Origin: Treponema sp.
Lineage (GTDB): Bacteria > Spirochaetota > Spirochaetia > Treponematales > Treponemataceae
DNA: 22,230 bases
Reading direction: 5' to 3'
Assembly (NCBI GenBank): GCA_012513125.1
Contig: JAAZCS010000311.1
Location: 1 to 22,230 of the forward strand
Part shown: one piece after another, positions 7,464 to 14,075 of the stretch
Layout: the number at the start of each line of letters is the position of its first letter
How positions within the stretch are numbered: position 1 is the stretch's first letter
Position numbers and translations under genes: made by a program
Notes under the pieces: generated by a model
Told to the model about the DNA's origin: nothing
Seen by the model: the letters and a program-made list of their open reading frames with translations, nothing else
The model's database searches: none

Positions 7464-8879
7464 ATGAAAGAAGAAAAAACATTAATTAATGATATAGACA
7501 ATTCCATCTACGATTTTAGATATACCGAATCAGAAAAAGATTTTATACGTTTAGAATCAGGTTTAACTGAAGATATCGTAAAAAAGATTTCTGAAGAAAA
7601 ACAAGATCCAGAATGGATGAGAGATTTCAGATTAAAATGCCTTGATATATACAATACTTTGCGAGAACCAGAATGGGGACCTTCAATTGAAGGTCTAGAC
7701 ATGAAAAATATCGCCACATACGTCCGTCATAAATCAAACATGAAAGGCGACTGGAAAGACGTTCCTGATGAAATAAAAGATACTTTTGAAAAACTTGGAA
7801 TTCCTGAAGCTGAAAGAAAATCACTTGCTGGAGTTGGGGCTCAATATGATTCTGAACTTGTATATCACAATGTACGTGATGAAGTAGCAAAAGAAGGCGT
7901 AATCTATACTGATTTTGAAAGTGCATTAAAAAGTGAAGAATGGGGACCTATTGTAAAAGAGTATTTTATGACATTAGTTCCACCAAAAGACCATAAATTT
8001 GCCGCTTTACATGGAGCTGTTTGGTCAGGAGGCTCATTCGTATATGTTCCAAAAGGAGTTAAACTTTCTTTTCCTCTTCAATCCTATTTCAGACTAAATG
8101 CGAAAGGTGCCGGACAATTTGAGCACACACTGATTATCGTAGACGAAGGTGCTGATTTACATTTTATTGAAGGTTGCTCGGCACCAAAATATAATGTTGC
8201 AAACCTTCATGCTGGTTGTGTTGAATTATTTGTCAAAAAAAATGCTCATCTAAGATATTCAACAATAGAAAATTGGTCCAAAAATATGTACAACCTCAAC
8301 ACAAAACGAGCAAGAGTTGAAGAGAACGCATCAATTGAATGGGTTTCAGGTTCATTTGGTTCTCACGTTTCGTATCTCTACCCAGAAAGCGATTTAGTTG
8401 GAAAAAACGCAAAATCAGAATTCACAGGAATAACATTCTCAGGAAAAGGTCAAAACCTTGATACCGGAGCAAAAATGGTTCATCTCGCACCAAACACTTC
8501 TAGTGTTATCACAACAAAATCTATTTCAAAAAGTGGCGGTATGAACACATACAGGTCAGCAGTTTATATTGCAAAAAATGCAGTTGGAAGCAAAGCCTCA
8601 GTTTCATGTCAATCCTTAATGCTAGACTCACAATCCAGAAGTGATACTATTCCTTCAATGGAAGTTTTTACTGATGAATGCGATATTGGTCATGAAGCTA
8701 AAATTGGGCGAATCAGCAATGATTCAATTTTTTACCTTATGTCCAGAGGAATTAGCGAAGACGAAGCAAAAAGCATGATTGTAAGCGGCTTTGCAAACCC
8801 AGTTAGTAAAGAACTACCACTTGAATATGCTGTAGAAATGAACAATTTAATTCGTCTTGAAATGAAAGGAACAATGTAA
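7464..8879 (+). CDS. sufB: Fe-S cluster scaffold protein SufB
   Basis: Scaffold of the SufBCD complex, on which the Fe-S cluster is put together. The 471-residue length and sequence are typical: WGPSIEGLDM, then AALHGAVWSGGSFVYVPKGV, FIEGCSAPKYN with conserved Cys238, the beta-helix core, and a C-terminus with GHEAKIGRIS, FYLMSRGISEDEA and KELPLEYAVEMN. Where E. coli SufB has its second functional cysteine (LIGDRCGAHT), this protein has DSQSRSDT without cysteine; from memory this is the Gram-positive style. The nearest strong binding site, GAGGAG inside the end of sufC, is about 14 bases from the ATG, so translation may be coupled to sufC. It sits between sufC and sufD in the operon. Confidence 0.96.
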   Translation: MKEEKTLINDIDNSIYDFRYTESEKDFIRLESGLTEDIVKKISEEKQDPEWMRDFRLKCLDIYNTLREPEWGPSIEGLDMKNIATYVRHKSNMKGDWKDVPDEIKDTFEKLGIPEAERKSLAGVGAQYDSELVYHNVRDEVAKEGVIYTDFESALKSEEWGPIVKEYFMTLVPPKDHKFAALHGAVWSGGSFVYVPKGVKLSFPLQSYFRLNAKGAGQFEHTLIIVDEGADLHFIEGCSAPKYNVANLHAGCVELFVKKNAHLRYSTIENWSKNMYNLNTKRARVEENASIEWVSGSFGSHVSYLYPESDLVGKNAKSEFTGITFSGKGQNLDTGAKMVHLAPNTSSVITTKSISKSGGMNTYRSAVYIAKNAVGSKASVSCQSLMLDSQSRSDTIPSMEVFTDECDIGHEAKIGRISNDSIFYLMSRGISEDEAKSMIVSGFANPVSKELPLEYAVEMNNLIRLEMKGTM

Positions 8880-8895
8880 TTATTACGTGGAATAT

Positions 8896-9990
8896 ATGGA
8901 AAAAACAATAACAATAAACAATATGCCAGTTCTAACTTGGAATTGGCTCAAAATGAACAAATCGTCTCTTACAATTGATTTTGACAATTCAAAGTTTATC
9001 GACAATCAGCTCATTTTTGAAAATATACCAGAAGGATTTGCCATATCAGACAACACTTCAATTTTTGATAACGCTCTTTCGAAAATAGAAAAAAAACAAA
9101 CATTCAAAGATTTGTTTCAGCCAGCAATTGGAGAAGAAGCTTCTGAAATTTCTGCCAAATTTTCAAAGAAAGTATTAATTCAAGTTCTATCAAAAACAAA
9201 AGAACCATTAATTATTAAATTTGATTCTAAAAAAAATCAATATTTTACGTCAGAAGAATATATTTACGCAACAAAAGACAGCGAATGTACAATTATTTTT
9301 GTTTTTGAAAATTTAGCTCCCGATTTCAGCATAATCAATACTAAAATTCTTGCAGAAGAAAATGCCAAAATAAATATTATTAAAATTCAACTTTTATCTG
9401 AAGGTTCTATTCAAATCGACGAAACTTCCTTTATTGAACAAAAAGATGCGAACATTTCCTTTACACAGATTGAACTTGGAGGCTCTTCCATATTCACAGG
9501 ATTGAATACCGCTTTACTTGAGTACAACTCATCATTTACATCAAACTTTGCCTATAATTGTTCAAACAATCAATTGCTAGATATTAACCACCGAGTTGTT
9601 CATGTCGGTCAGAAAACATCTTCATCAATGAAAGTAAACGGCTCCTTAAAAGATAACGCTTCAAAAACATACAGAGGTACAATAGATTTTAGAACAGGCT
9701 CTTCACTTTCAAAAGGAACTGAAACTGAAGAAACTCTATTATTAGATTCAAAAGTAATAAATAAATCGAATCCTATCATTCTATGTAGCGAAGAAGATAT
9801 TGAAGGTGACCATGGTGCAACAATTGGAAGATTAAGCAACGAGATTTTATTTTACATGCAAAACCGTGGAATATCAGAGCAAGAAGCTAAAAAAATAATT
9901 GCCAAGGCAAAAGTTCAAGCTGTTGTTTCTACAATTCCGTCAGAGCAGATTAGAAATAAAATTAATTCTTATATGGACAAGGTTTTTTAA
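8896..9990 (+). CDS. sufD: Fe-S cluster assembly protein SufD
   Basis: Partner of SufB in the SufBC2D complex, needed for iron entry into the nascent cluster. The N-terminal part is divergent, as usual for SufD. The C-terminal core is clear: DINHRVVHVGQKTSS, then KVNGSLKDNASKTYRGTIDF, EDIEGDHGATIGRLSNEILFYMQNRGISEQEA, with the conserved histidine of the GDHGATIG motif. It is 364 residues from the ATG at 8896. A GTG at 8887 would add three residues, but GTGGA there is better read as the binding site of the ATG, mirroring the GTGGAAATAT spacing before sufC. It is separated from sufB by 16 bases and from sufS by a single base, so it is cotranscribed. Confidence 0.93.
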   Translation: MEKTITINNMPVLTWNWLKMNKSSLTIDFDNSKFIDNQLIFENIPEGFAISDNTSIFDNALSKIEKKQTFKDLFQPAIGEEASEISAKFSKKVLIQVLSKTKEPLIIKFDSKKNQYFTSEEYIYATKDSECTIIFVFENLAPDFSIINTKILAEENAKINIIKIQLLSEGSIQIDETSFIEQKDANISFTQIELGGSSIFTGLNTALLEYNSSFTSNFAYNCSNNQLLDINHRVVHVGQKTSSSMKVNGSLKDNASKTYRGTIDFRTGSSLSKGTETEETLLLDSKVINKSNPIILCSEEDIEGDHGATIGRLSNEILFYMQNRGISEQEAKKIIAKAKVQAVVSTIPSEQIRNKINSYMDKVF

Positions 9991-9991
9991 T

Positions 9992-11218
9992 ATGGATAAC
10001 AATTTTAGAAAAGATTTTCCTTTTTTTTCAAATAACACCAATAAAGATATAGTATATTTTGACAATGCAGCTACAACACAACGTCCAAAATGCGTAATTG
10101 ATGCAATTGACAATTTCTATCAACTAAATAATGCGAATCCACTTCGAGGGTTGTATGATCTTAGTGTACGAGCAACTGATGAATATGAAAAAGCCCGTTC
10201 CATTACCGCTAGTTTTATCAATGCACCTAAAACCGAAGAAATTATCTTTACAAGAAATACTACTGAATCTCTAAATTTAATAGCTTATACTTGGGGTTTT
10301 CAAAACATTCAGAAAGACGACGAGATTGTAATTTCTGTAATGGAACATCATTCAAACATTCTTCCATGGCAAATGATTTGCAAAATAAAAGGAGCAAAGT
10401 TAATTTTCCTAGAATTTGATAAAGAAACTTATGAGATTCCCGAAAGTGAACTACTTAAAATAAATAACCGAACAAAAATAGTTTCTATTGCACATACAAG
10501 TAATGTCATAGGAATTACAAATAACGTAAAACACATTGGAGAAATTGCACACAACAATGGAGCATTATTCATTGTCGATGGAGCACAATCAATTCCTCAT
10601 ATAAAAATCAACATTCAAGACATAAATGCTGATTTTTTTGCATTTAGCGGACATAAAATTTGTGGACCTATGGGTTGTGGAGTTTTATTCGGAAAATATG
10701 ATATTCTCAACAACATGAACCCTTTCCTCAGAGGTGGGGAAATGATTGAATATGTAACACGCGAAAATGCAACTTGGGCTGAAATTCCACACAAATTTGA
10801 AGCTGGTACTGTAAATGCAGCAGGTGCTGTTGGACTTGCAGCAGCATTGGAATATATCAAAAATCATGTCACGTATGATTACATAGAAAAAAAAGATAAA
10901 GAATTATCTAAACTGTTAATTGAAAAATTACAGATAATACCTCATGTACACATATATGGTAGTAAAAACACTTCCTTGCACAATGGTATTGTTTCATTCA
11001 CAATTGATGGTGTACACCCACATGACATAGCAAGCATTTTAGATACTGAAAAAATTGCTATTAGAGCAGGTCACCATTGCGCACAGCCGCTTGGACAATT
11101 TCTAAATGTAACATCAACCGCAAGAGCTTCATTATATTTTTATAATACAGAAGAAGAAGTTGAAAGATTTATCAAAAGTGTTTCAAAATTAAGAGAATGG
11201 AGCGGATTTAAGGACTAA
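9992..11218 (+). CDS. sufS: Cysteine desulfurase SufS
   Basis: Group II, PLP-dependent cysteine desulfurase that removes sulphur from cysteine as an enzyme persulfide for the SUF system. From the ATG at 9992 the protein is 408 residues, the normal size. Visible landmarks: VYFDNAATTQRP (21-32), VMEHHSNILPW (117-126), VDGAQS (195-200), the PLP lysine in FSGHKICGPMGCG (K222), and the active cysteine in IRAGHHCAQPLG (C363). The usual NANVHRG motif reads NANPLRG here. The frame also extends upstream to 9899 inside sufD, but the added residues are out-of-frame sufD sequence, and AAGG precedes the chosen ATG. SufU, four bases downstream, is the expected sulphur acceptor. Confidence 0.95.
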   Translation: MDNNFRKDFPFFSNNTNKDIVYFDNAATTQRPKCVIDAIDNFYQLNNANPLRGLYDLSVRATDEYEKARSITASFINAPKTEEIIFTRNTTESLNLIAYTWGFQNIQKDDEIVISVMEHHSNILPWQMICKIKGAKLIFLEFDKETYEIPESELLKINNRTKIVSIAHTSNVIGITNNVKHIGEIAHNNGALFIVDGAQSIPHIKINIQDINADFFAFSGHKICGPMGCGVLFGKYDILNNMNPFLRGGEMIEYVTRENATWAEIPHKFEAGTVNAAGAVGLAAALEYIKNHVTYDYIEKKDKELSKLLIEKLQIIPHVHIYGSKNTSLHNGIVSFTIDGVHPHDIASILDTEKIAIRAGHHCAQPLGQFLNVTSTARASLYFYNTEEEVERFIKSVSKLREWSGFKD

Positions 11219-11222
11219 GATT

Positions 11223-11654
11223 ATGGATACAAAAGAATTATATAGAGAGATTTTAAATGAGCATAACATCAACCCTTCTCACAAAAGCGATATGGATCAG
11301 CCAACAATCTGTTTGAATGGCGTCAATCCAAGTTGTGGTGATGATATTACTCTTAAAATAAAAGTTGAAGATAATATTATTAAGGATGCCTGTTTTACAG
11401 GAAGCGGATGTGCAATTTCACAAGCATCTGTTGATATGATGATTGATTTAATTATTGGAAAAACAACAGAAGAAGCATCATTTTTAATTAATAATTTTGA
11501 CAACATGATAAAAGGAAAAGTCACAGAGGAACAACTTGAATCTCTCGATGAAGCAGCATCTTTACAAGATATTTCACATATGCCAGCAAGGGTAAAATGT
11601 GCCTTACTAGGCTGGAGAACATTAAAAGACATGCTATCAACATCCAAAAAATAA
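11223..11654 (+). CDS. sufU: Zinc-dependent sulfurtransferase SufU
   Basis: IscU-like protein of Gram-positive SUF systems that accepts persulfide sulphur from SufS and passes it to SufBCD. It is 143 residues long. The expected metal ligands are present: C38 and D40 (NPSCGDD), C63 (GSGCAIS) and C126 (RVKCALLGW). The insertion GKVTEEQLESLDEAASLQDI before the last cysteine is the feature that separates SufU from IscU. AGGA lies eight bases before the ATG. It closes the suf operon. The hairpin that once ended this transcript begins right after its stop codon but is split by an insertion sequence at 11676. Confidence 0.94.
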   Translation: MDTKELYREILNEHNINPSHKSDMDQPTICLNGVNPSCGDDITLKIKVEDNIIKDACFTGSGCAISQASVDMMIDLIIGKTTEEASFLINNFDNMIKGKVTEEQLESLDEAASLQDISHMPARVKCALLGWRTLKDMLSTSKK

Positions 11655-11675
11655 AAAAAAGCCTTGAACTTCAAA
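11655..11675 (+). terminator. Left half of a terminator hairpin split by the IS
   Basis: The bases AAAAAAGCCTTGAA at 11655-11668 are the left arm of a hairpin whose right arm, TTCAAGGCTTTTTT, now lies at 13104-13117, past the insertion sequence. Without the IS and one target copy they would give a 14-bp A-rich stem with GCCTTGAA at its core and a 10-base loop: a bidirectional terminator for suf and che. In its present form this half cannot act alone. Confidence 0.75.
11672..11675. repeat. Target site duplication CAAA, left copy
   Basis: CAAA directly abuts the left IS tip (TGAAGT). The same four bases abut the right tip at 13097-13100. IS3-family elements usually make 3-5 base duplications, so the length fits. 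With such a short, A-rich target, chance cannot be excluded, but both IS tips agree. Confidence 0.65.
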
Positions 11676-11700
11676 TGAAGTGCACCCCAAAAGTTAGACA
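11676..11700 (+). repeat. Left terminal inverted repeat of the IS
   Basis: A 25-base end starting TGAAGTGCAC. It matches the complement of 13072-13096 at 20 of 25 positions. Most of it also forms the 5' arm of the RNA hairpin just before orfA. Confidence 0.85.
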
Positions 11701-11728
11701 AAATCTAATTTTTGGAGGTGCATTTTTT
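11681..11728 (+). terminator. IS left-end hairpin: terminator and block of the orfA binding site
   Basis: Bases 11681-11698 pair with 11704-11722 around a 5-base loop: 18 pairs with one bulged A (11716) and one G-U wobble (11693 with 11709). TTTTTT follows at 11723-11728, directly before the orfA ATG. This has the form of an intrinsic terminator for plus-strand transcripts entering from suf. The 3' arm also contains GGAGGTG, the orfA binding site, so any transcript that reads through would have that site locked in the stem. Confidence 0.7.
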
Positions 11729-12244
11729 ATGTCCAAGTATTCAGGAGAGTTAAAACTCAAAGCTGTAAAAGATTATCTAGAATGGAAAGATAGTTATGAA
11801 TCCATAGCAAAAAAGTATGGAGTAACTGAAACACCACTACGACAATGGGTTGCCCAGTACAAGCAAAACGGAAAAATTACTAAACCGACTCAACAATTCA
11901 GTATCGAATTTAAACTAAAAGTGCTAAACTATCAACAAGAGCATAATCTTTCCGACCAGCAATTATCGCTGTGTTTCAATATAACAAACAAAGGAACAAT
12001 AGCAGCATGGCGGAAGAAATACTTAACAGGCGGGACAGAAGCTCTAGCTCAAAAAAGAGGAAGGCGAAGTAAAGTGCCCAAAAGTAGAATTCCAAAGAAA
12101 CCTAGAGAGCAATGGACGGAACACGAGGAACTTGAGTATCTTCGGATGGAGAACGACTACCTAAAAAAATTGTATGCTTTAATTCAAGAAAGGGAACAGA
12201 ACGAAAGAAAAGAAAAGATGAGCAAAGAGCCATCAGAGAATTAA
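11729..12244 (+). CDS. IS150-like transposase subunit OrfA
   Basis: DNA-binding subunit of the IS3-family transposase, 171 residues from the ATG at 11729. Two helix-turn-helix units follow one another: about residues 4-42 (ELKLKAVKDYL, SIAKKYGVTETPLRQWV) and about 58-100 (FKLKVLNYQQEHNLS, NKGTIAAWRKKY), as in the IS150 group. A basic patch (KRGRRSKVPKSRIPKK) is followed by a leucine-rich coiled coil (EELEYLRMENDYLKKLYALI), the usual dimerisation zipper. GGAGGT lies nine bases before the ATG. The frame extends upstream to 11597, but that would run across the IS tip and sufU, so it is rejected. The gene overlaps the open orfB frame, joined by the slippery run at 12163. Confidence 0.92.
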   Translation: MSKYSGELKLKAVKDYLEWKDSYESIAKKYGVTETPLRQWVAQYKQNGKITKPTQQFSIEFKLKVLNYQQEHNLSDQQLSLCFNITNKGTIAAWRKKYLTGGTEALAQKRGRRSKVPKSRIPKKPREQWTEHEELEYLRMENDYLKKLYALIQEREQNERKEKMSKEPSEN

Positions 12245-13065
12245 AGCATAATTATACTGTTTCCGATTTGGTTAGTTTTACCACGCTTCCTAGAAGCTCA
12301 TTTTACTATTCAGAGTCTCATGACAATTCACCTTGTGATAATGATTTACGAATACTTATAAAAGAAATTTATCATGAGAACAAAGGCCGCTATGGCTATA
12401 GAAGAATAACTGATGAACTTCATAATCGAGAGTTAAGAGTAAATCATAAAAAAGTACAAAGAATAATGAAAGAAGAAAATATTGTCTGCAAAGTCCGAAT
12501 TAAAAAATATAAATCATATAAAGGTGAAATTGGGAAAATCGCACCCAACTTACTTGAACGCAATTTTAAAGCTGATAAACCAAACCAAAAATGGGTAACT
12601 GATGTAACACAATTTAGCTTGTTTGGACAAAAGTTATATCTTTCACCGATTCTCGATTTATATAACAATGAAATTGTTAGTTACAATGTTTCTTCTTCTC
12701 CAAACTTTGCTCAAACCTCAGATATGTTAGAAAAAGCATTCAAAAAGATTTCAGATGGAACAAATTTAATTCTTCATTCGGACCAAGGATGGCAATACCA
12801 AATGGCGAATTATCAGAGCAGATTAAAAGAAAAGGGGATTCGCCAAAGTATGTCACGAAAAAGAAATTGTCTTGATAATTCAGTTATGGAAAACTTTTTT
12901 GGACTATTAAAATCAGAATTGCTATATTTGCAAACATTTGATTCAGTTGAACAGTTTATTAAAGAATTGATAGAATATATTGATTGGTATAATACAAAAC
13001 GAATAAAGCGAAAATTAAAAGGACTCAGCCCTGTACAATACAGAACCAAGTCCTTTGTTGCTTAA
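12136..13065 (+). CDS. IS150-like transposase catalytic part OrfB (made as OrfAB by -1 frameshift)
   Basis: Catalytic DDE integrase-type part. This frame is -1 relative to orfA and is open from 12136; it has no good ATG near its start, only a TTG at 12268, so it is probably made as an OrfAB fusion of about 445 residues. The entry region reads RAIRELKHNYTVSDLVSF, then PRSSFYY and NKGRYGYRRITDELHNR, standard for IS3 OrfB. The catalytic triad is intact: D in WVTDVTQF, D in LHSDQGWQY, E in NSVMENFFGLLKSE, followed by YNTKRIKRKLKGLSPVQYR. The end of the gene overlaps a hairpin at 13018-13056. Confidence 0.92.
   Translation, partial: VSSDGERLPKKIVCFNSRKGTERKKRKDEQRAIRELKHNYTVSDLVSFTTLPRSSFYYSESHDNSPCDNDLRILIKEIYHENKGRYGYRRITDELHNRELRVNHKKVQRIMKEENIVCKVRIKKYKSYKGEIGKIAPNLLERNFKADKPNQKWVTDVTQFSLFGQKLYLSPILDLYNNEIVSYNVSSSPNFAQTSDMLEKAFKKISDGTNLILHSDQGWQYQMANYQSRLKEKGIRQSMSRKRNCLDNSVMENFFGLLKSELLYLQTFDSVEQFIKELIEYIDWYNTKRIKRKLKGLSPVQYRTKSFVA
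12148..12169 (+). promoter_or_regulatory. Programmed -1 frameshift site of the IS
   Basis: A AAA AAA at 12163-12169 has the A AAA AAN heptamer form in the orfA frame. A slip of -1 here enters the open orfB frame directly. GGAG at 12148-12151 lies 11 bases upstream, a spacing at which pairing with 16S rRNA promotes -1 shifts in dnaX-like sites. Confidence 0.75.
13018..13056 (-). terminator. IS right-end hairpin, stable mainly as minus-strand RNA
   Basis: Outer arms AAAGGACT (13018-13025) and AGTCCTTT (13049-13056) and inner arms CTGTA/TACAG (13031-13035, 13039-13043) flank two 5-base segments. In minus-strand RNA those segments pair as U-G, G-U, G-C, U-G, U-G, giving an unbroken 18-pair stem with a 3-base loop, followed by UUUUAAUUUUC. 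In plus-strand RNA the same positions are four C-A mismatches around one G-C. It therefore looks like a terminator for transcripts entering from che. It lies inside the end of orfB. Confidence 0.5.
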
Positions 13066-13071
13066 TCAAAG

Positions 13072-13096
13072 TGTCCAACAAATGGAGTGCACTTCA
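13072..13096 (-). repeat. Right terminal inverted repeat of the IS
   Basis: Read on the minus strand it begins TGAAGTGCAC and matches the left end (11676-11700) at 20 of 25 positions. It is followed outward by CAAA. Confidence 0.85.
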
Positions 13097-13117
13097 CAAA
13101 AACTTCAAGGCTTTTTT
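13097..13117 (-). terminator. Right target copy and right half of the split terminator
   Basis: CAAA at 13097-13100 is the second target copy. TTCAAGGCTTTTTT (13104-13117) is the right arm whose partner is at 11655-11668. It lies just past the stop of cheY (13125), so it once served as the che operon terminator on the minus strand. The two arms are now 1.4 kb apart. Confidence 0.75.
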
Positions 13118-13124
13118 GTAGGTT

Positions 13125-13559
13125 TTAACCTAAAACTTTAGAGATTCTTTCAAGAACCTTTTTTCTATCAAGAGGTTTAATGATATAGCTTTTAGCACCA
13201 GTCATTAATGATTTTTTAACAAGTTCTTCCTTTCCTAAAGCACTAACCATTACCACTTTTGCATTTTTATCAAAAGCCATAATTTGCTCAAGAGCTGTTA
13301 TACCATCCATCTTTGGCATTGTAATATCCATAGTAACCAAATCAACATTTGGACACAACTCTTTATATTTATCAACACCTTCTTTTCCATCAACAGCAGT
13401 AGCAACAATTTCATAGCCTTCACTAGTTAAAATTTGACCTAATTGTTTTGCAACAAACATTGAATCGTCTACTACTAAAATTCTGTAAGATGTACCATCA
13501 TCCTTTCGACCTTCAGGAGGACGATCATTTATTGTAGGATAATCTTGTGTAGTTTTCAT
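13125..13559 (-). CDS. cheY: Chemotaxis response regulator CheY
   Basis: Single-domain receiver that carries the phosphoryl signal from CheA to the flagellar motor switch. Of 144 residues, about 26-144 are the receiver fold: acidic pair D31-D32 (VVDDSM), phosphorylation site D78 in VTMDITMPKMDG, S106 in MVSALG and K128 in IIKPLD. An N-terminal extension of about 25 polar residues (DYPTINDRPPEGRKDDG) precedes the fold and is unlike enterobacterial CheY; I believe treponemal CheY proteins share it. AGGAG lies before the ATG. It is last in the che operon, 19 bases after cheX, whose product should dephosphorylate it. Confidence 0.93.
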   Translation of the reverse strand: MKTTQDYPTINDRPPEGRKDDGTSYRILVVDDSMFVAKQLGQILTSEGYEIVATAVDGKEGVDKYKELCPNVDLVTMDITMPKMDGITALEQIMAFDKNAKVVMVSALGKEELVKKSLMTGAKSYIIKPLDRKKVLERISKVLG

Positions 13560-13578
13560 TTTTTTCTCCTATAGATAA

Positions 13579-14061
13579 TTACGCTCGTTCTCGTATAGAA
13601 ACATTTACTTCAATCTTTCCACACTCTGAAAGCAATGGAACTATCAAAGCTTCAACACTATCAGTAGTTCCACCTAAAGCTGCAATTTCCATCTTCTGAC
13701 CAACAAACAAAGCTGGTGGTGTAAGATCAAATCTAAATCCTAATTCATGTAATTTTGTTACAGCCTGAGCCGTAATCAAATTTGCAAGTTCGCTGATAGT
13801 CGCTTTCGCTAAATCATCAAATGCTGGTAATGTTTCTCCATTCATCTTTGAAGCTACATTCAAGGCAGTTTCCATCGTCATATCAAATAAAACTCTACCT
13901 TCAACATCACCTGCAAGACCTACCAAAGCCGCAACACCCATAACTGGCATAGCTGTTGATTTTAAATATAAATCACCACGCTTAACTTCCGCTCCTCCAA
14001 GTACTTCTTGAAGAATACGAAATGATGTCTCAACAAACGGGTTTATATACTCTACTCGCAT
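13579..14061 (-). CDS. cheX: CheY-P phosphatase CheX
   Basis: CheC/CheX-family phosphatase that removes phosphate from CheY, used by spirochaetes in place of CheZ. The 160-residue protein has the CheX fold pattern, with the catalytic E-x-x-N motif at SELANLITAQA (E91 and N94). Only one copy of the motif is present, as in CheX; CheC has two. The start MRVEYINPFVE is typical. A strong purine-rich site (AAGGGGAAAG) lies just before the ATG. It sits between the cheW fusion (14-base gap) and cheY, the same order as in other treponemes. No odd features. Confidence 0.94.
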   Translation of the reverse strand: MRVEYINPFVETSFRILQEVLGGAEVKRGDLYLKSTAMPVMGVAALVGLAGDVEGRVLFDMTMETALNVASKMNGETLPAFDDLAKATISELANLITAQAVTKLHELGFRFDLTPPALFVGQKMEIAALGGTTDSVEALIVPLLSECGKIEVNVSIRERA

Positions 14062-14075
14062 GTCTTTCCCCTTTT

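Larger units (their letters stand above)
11676..13096 (+). mobile_element. Complete IS3-family (IS150-like) insertion sequence, 1421 bp
   Basis: The element carries two overlapping transposase frames, orfA and orfB, in the IS3-family arrangement and ends in TG...CA. Its 25-bp terminal repeats match at 20 of 25 positions: both begin TGAAGTGCAC, differ at base 11, at bases 15-17 and at base 21, and end in GACA. It is flanked by CAAA on both sides. Size, double helix-turn-helix OrfA and rve-type OrfB place it near IS150. Both frames are intact, so the copy may be active. It is inserted in the loop of the suf/che terminator and lies in the suf direction, with sufU ending 21 bases before its left tip. 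Confidence 0.92.

Noticed and set aside
7627..7926. Minus-strand frame inside sufB
   Set aside because: Antisense shadow of a well conserved gene, with a repetitive Leu/His/Gln composition and no start signals.
9899..9991. Upstream extension of sufS
   Set aside because: These codons are sufD sequence read in another frame; the ATG at 9992 has a binding site and the normal SufS N-terminus.
11597..11728. Upstream extension of orfA into sufU
   Set aside because: It would cross the IS tip and the terminator hairpin; ATG 11729 has GGAGGT and gives the usual OrfA length.
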